Shown here one piece after another: positions 62,982 through 64,000 of a stretch of 64,000 bases of DNA. Source of the stretch: Sphagnum magellanicum (lineage: Eukaryota; Streptophyta; Sphagnopsida; Sphagnales; Sphagnaceae). The notes below the pieces were generated by a model. It had not been told where the DNA came from and did no database searches. It worked only from the letters and a program-made list of their open reading frames with translations. The stretch lies in NCBI GenBank assembly GCA_021904315.1, contig CM038911.1:14171390-14235389 (forward strand). The letters run 5' to 3'. Each line of letters opens with the position of its first letter. The first letter of the stretch is position 1. The translations under genes and the position numbers were made by a program.

Positions 62982-63783
62982 GGTGAAACCACACTATGGT
63001 GACCCCCTTTGGAGCACTTTTGGGTTTAATATTATAGTACATACAATATAATTGTTCCAAAAGTATGGTACATTTAATTTTGGGTATCAATTTTAATTTT
63101 TGGGCCTTACAATTATTATTCTTACAAAAGTAATGTTATTTAATATGATTTTTTAAATGATAATAACTCCCATTATTTACATTGAAGGATCCATGAGTAT
63201 ATTTATAATATACAATTGGTATAATAGGGCCATTATCTCGTTTTGACTCCATTAACTTTAAAGCTTCATTAATCATTAAAATAATCAATTTTAATGGAAT
63301 TAAAAATATGGCCCAGATATGATTGTCATTTTCAATGTGAATGTGATTACTTGTCAAAATTTCAATTTACTACACATTTATTACATCCTTGCAAAAAAAA
63401 TTCATTTTTTTAGATGAAAATTTTCAAATTACTCACATGGTATTTAAACATCGTTCAAACTATGTGAAATCACATAGTTCAATATACCTTCAACTTTCAT
63501 AAAGATTAAAAATCATTTAAATTTTTTTACGATTATATTTGTTTTATTTAATACAAATGTACATTACATTTGTTTCCAATATACTCCAATCTCCCATTTT
63601 ATAAAATGAAATGAAATAGTTTTTTTCATAATATATTGTCTAGGTTATATTCTAACATACTATGCAAAAATATTGTGAAAATCTTTCAAAAATTTGAAGT
63701 GGGATACATTCAAACATGCACATCCTTGGTTCAAGTAATACAATGTGACACCCCAAAGGGGGTCACCATAATGTGCTTTCACC
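62982..63783. mobile_element. TIR element (MITE-like), GGTGAAAGC family, long terminal match
   Basis: This 802-bp element has the best-preserved ends of the family. The left end begins GGTGAAACCACACTATGGTG and the reverse-complemented right end GGTGAAAGCACATTATGGTG. Both continue ACCCCCTTTGG, so about 29 of 32 terminal bases agree. The interior is AT-rich without a transposase. Unlike its relatives it is not directly flanked by TA on both sides. Confidence 0.8.
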
Positions 63784-64000
63784 CACTAGCTACCTAGCTA
63801 AATACTTTTATATTAGTTAATAATTAGTAGGTAAGTACTTAGTAGCTAATTAAATGTTAACCCTAATGGTTACCTATCTAATTAATAACTACCTATTAAC
63901 TACATACAAAGGACCAAACTCCCTAGTGGGTGAAAACACATGAAGGTGTAAAAATTTTAAGCACATATGGAAGTCCATAATAACCTAAATTAAAACCATG
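63784..64000. repeat. CCTA/TAGG-rich block, then the start of another GGTGAAA end
   Basis: The low-complexity block continues to about 63925. At 63929 GGTGAAAACACATGAAGGTG begins, similar to the TIRs of the neighbouring element; it may be the left end of a further copy that runs out of the window. Confidence 0.5.

Overview
This looks like plant nuclear DNA. It holds two intron-containing genes of land-plant families (a RETICULATA-related plastid protein and an R2R3-MYB factor), a plant-type chromodomain Ty3/gypsy retrotransposon primed by initiator tRNA-Met, and long AT-rich stretches full of decayed transposons and tandem repeats. The introns are short (about 0.1-0.5 kb). Two decayed transposase families resemble ones I recall from non-flowering plants, so a bryophyte, lycophyte or fern is plausible, but I cannot fix the species. 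No prokaryotic or organellar features are visible.

Layout. Positions 1-4301: an eight-exon RETICULATA-related (DUF3411) gene on the minus strand, with a GC-rich upstream region carrying a strong hairpin. 4.6-11.2 kb: AT-rich DNA with no gene, holding one terminal-inverted-repeat (TIR) element at 8340-9270. 11.2-18.9 kb: a degenerate minisatellite of about 50 bp, split by a complete but dead chromovirus-like LTR retrotransposon (11663-18518, target duplication AAATT). 19.3-20.6 kb: a broken transposon-type gene with SDG..QFK and HGKGE motifs. 20.6-24 kb: AT-rich, gene-free. 24-28.6 kb: a GC-richer island with the four-exon R2R3-MYB gene on the plus strand (25187-28198). 28.6-64 kb: a repeat landscape holding four small hAT-type MITEs, a satellite of about 112 bp (36.1-37.1 kb), a decayed hAT transposase (37.1-38.8 kb), a LINE-like remnant (57.2-58.1 kb), two more TIR elements (58974-59594 and 62982-63783), and CCTA/TAGG-rich low-complexity blocks.

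Only two loci look like functional protein genes. They lie 21 kb apart in different GC contexts and have no evident shared pathway: one is a plastid membrane protein linked to leaf and chloroplast development, the other a DNA-binding regulator. Everything else is mobile-element debris. The most informative pieces are the hAT-type MITE family with matching 8-bp target duplications, the GGTGAAAGC TIR family, the duplicated polypurine tract of the retrotransposon, and its insertion inside a tandem array. I did not find a convincing undescribed multi-gene system. Exon boundaries were set by hand from splice signals and reading frame, and all repeat comparisons were made by eye.
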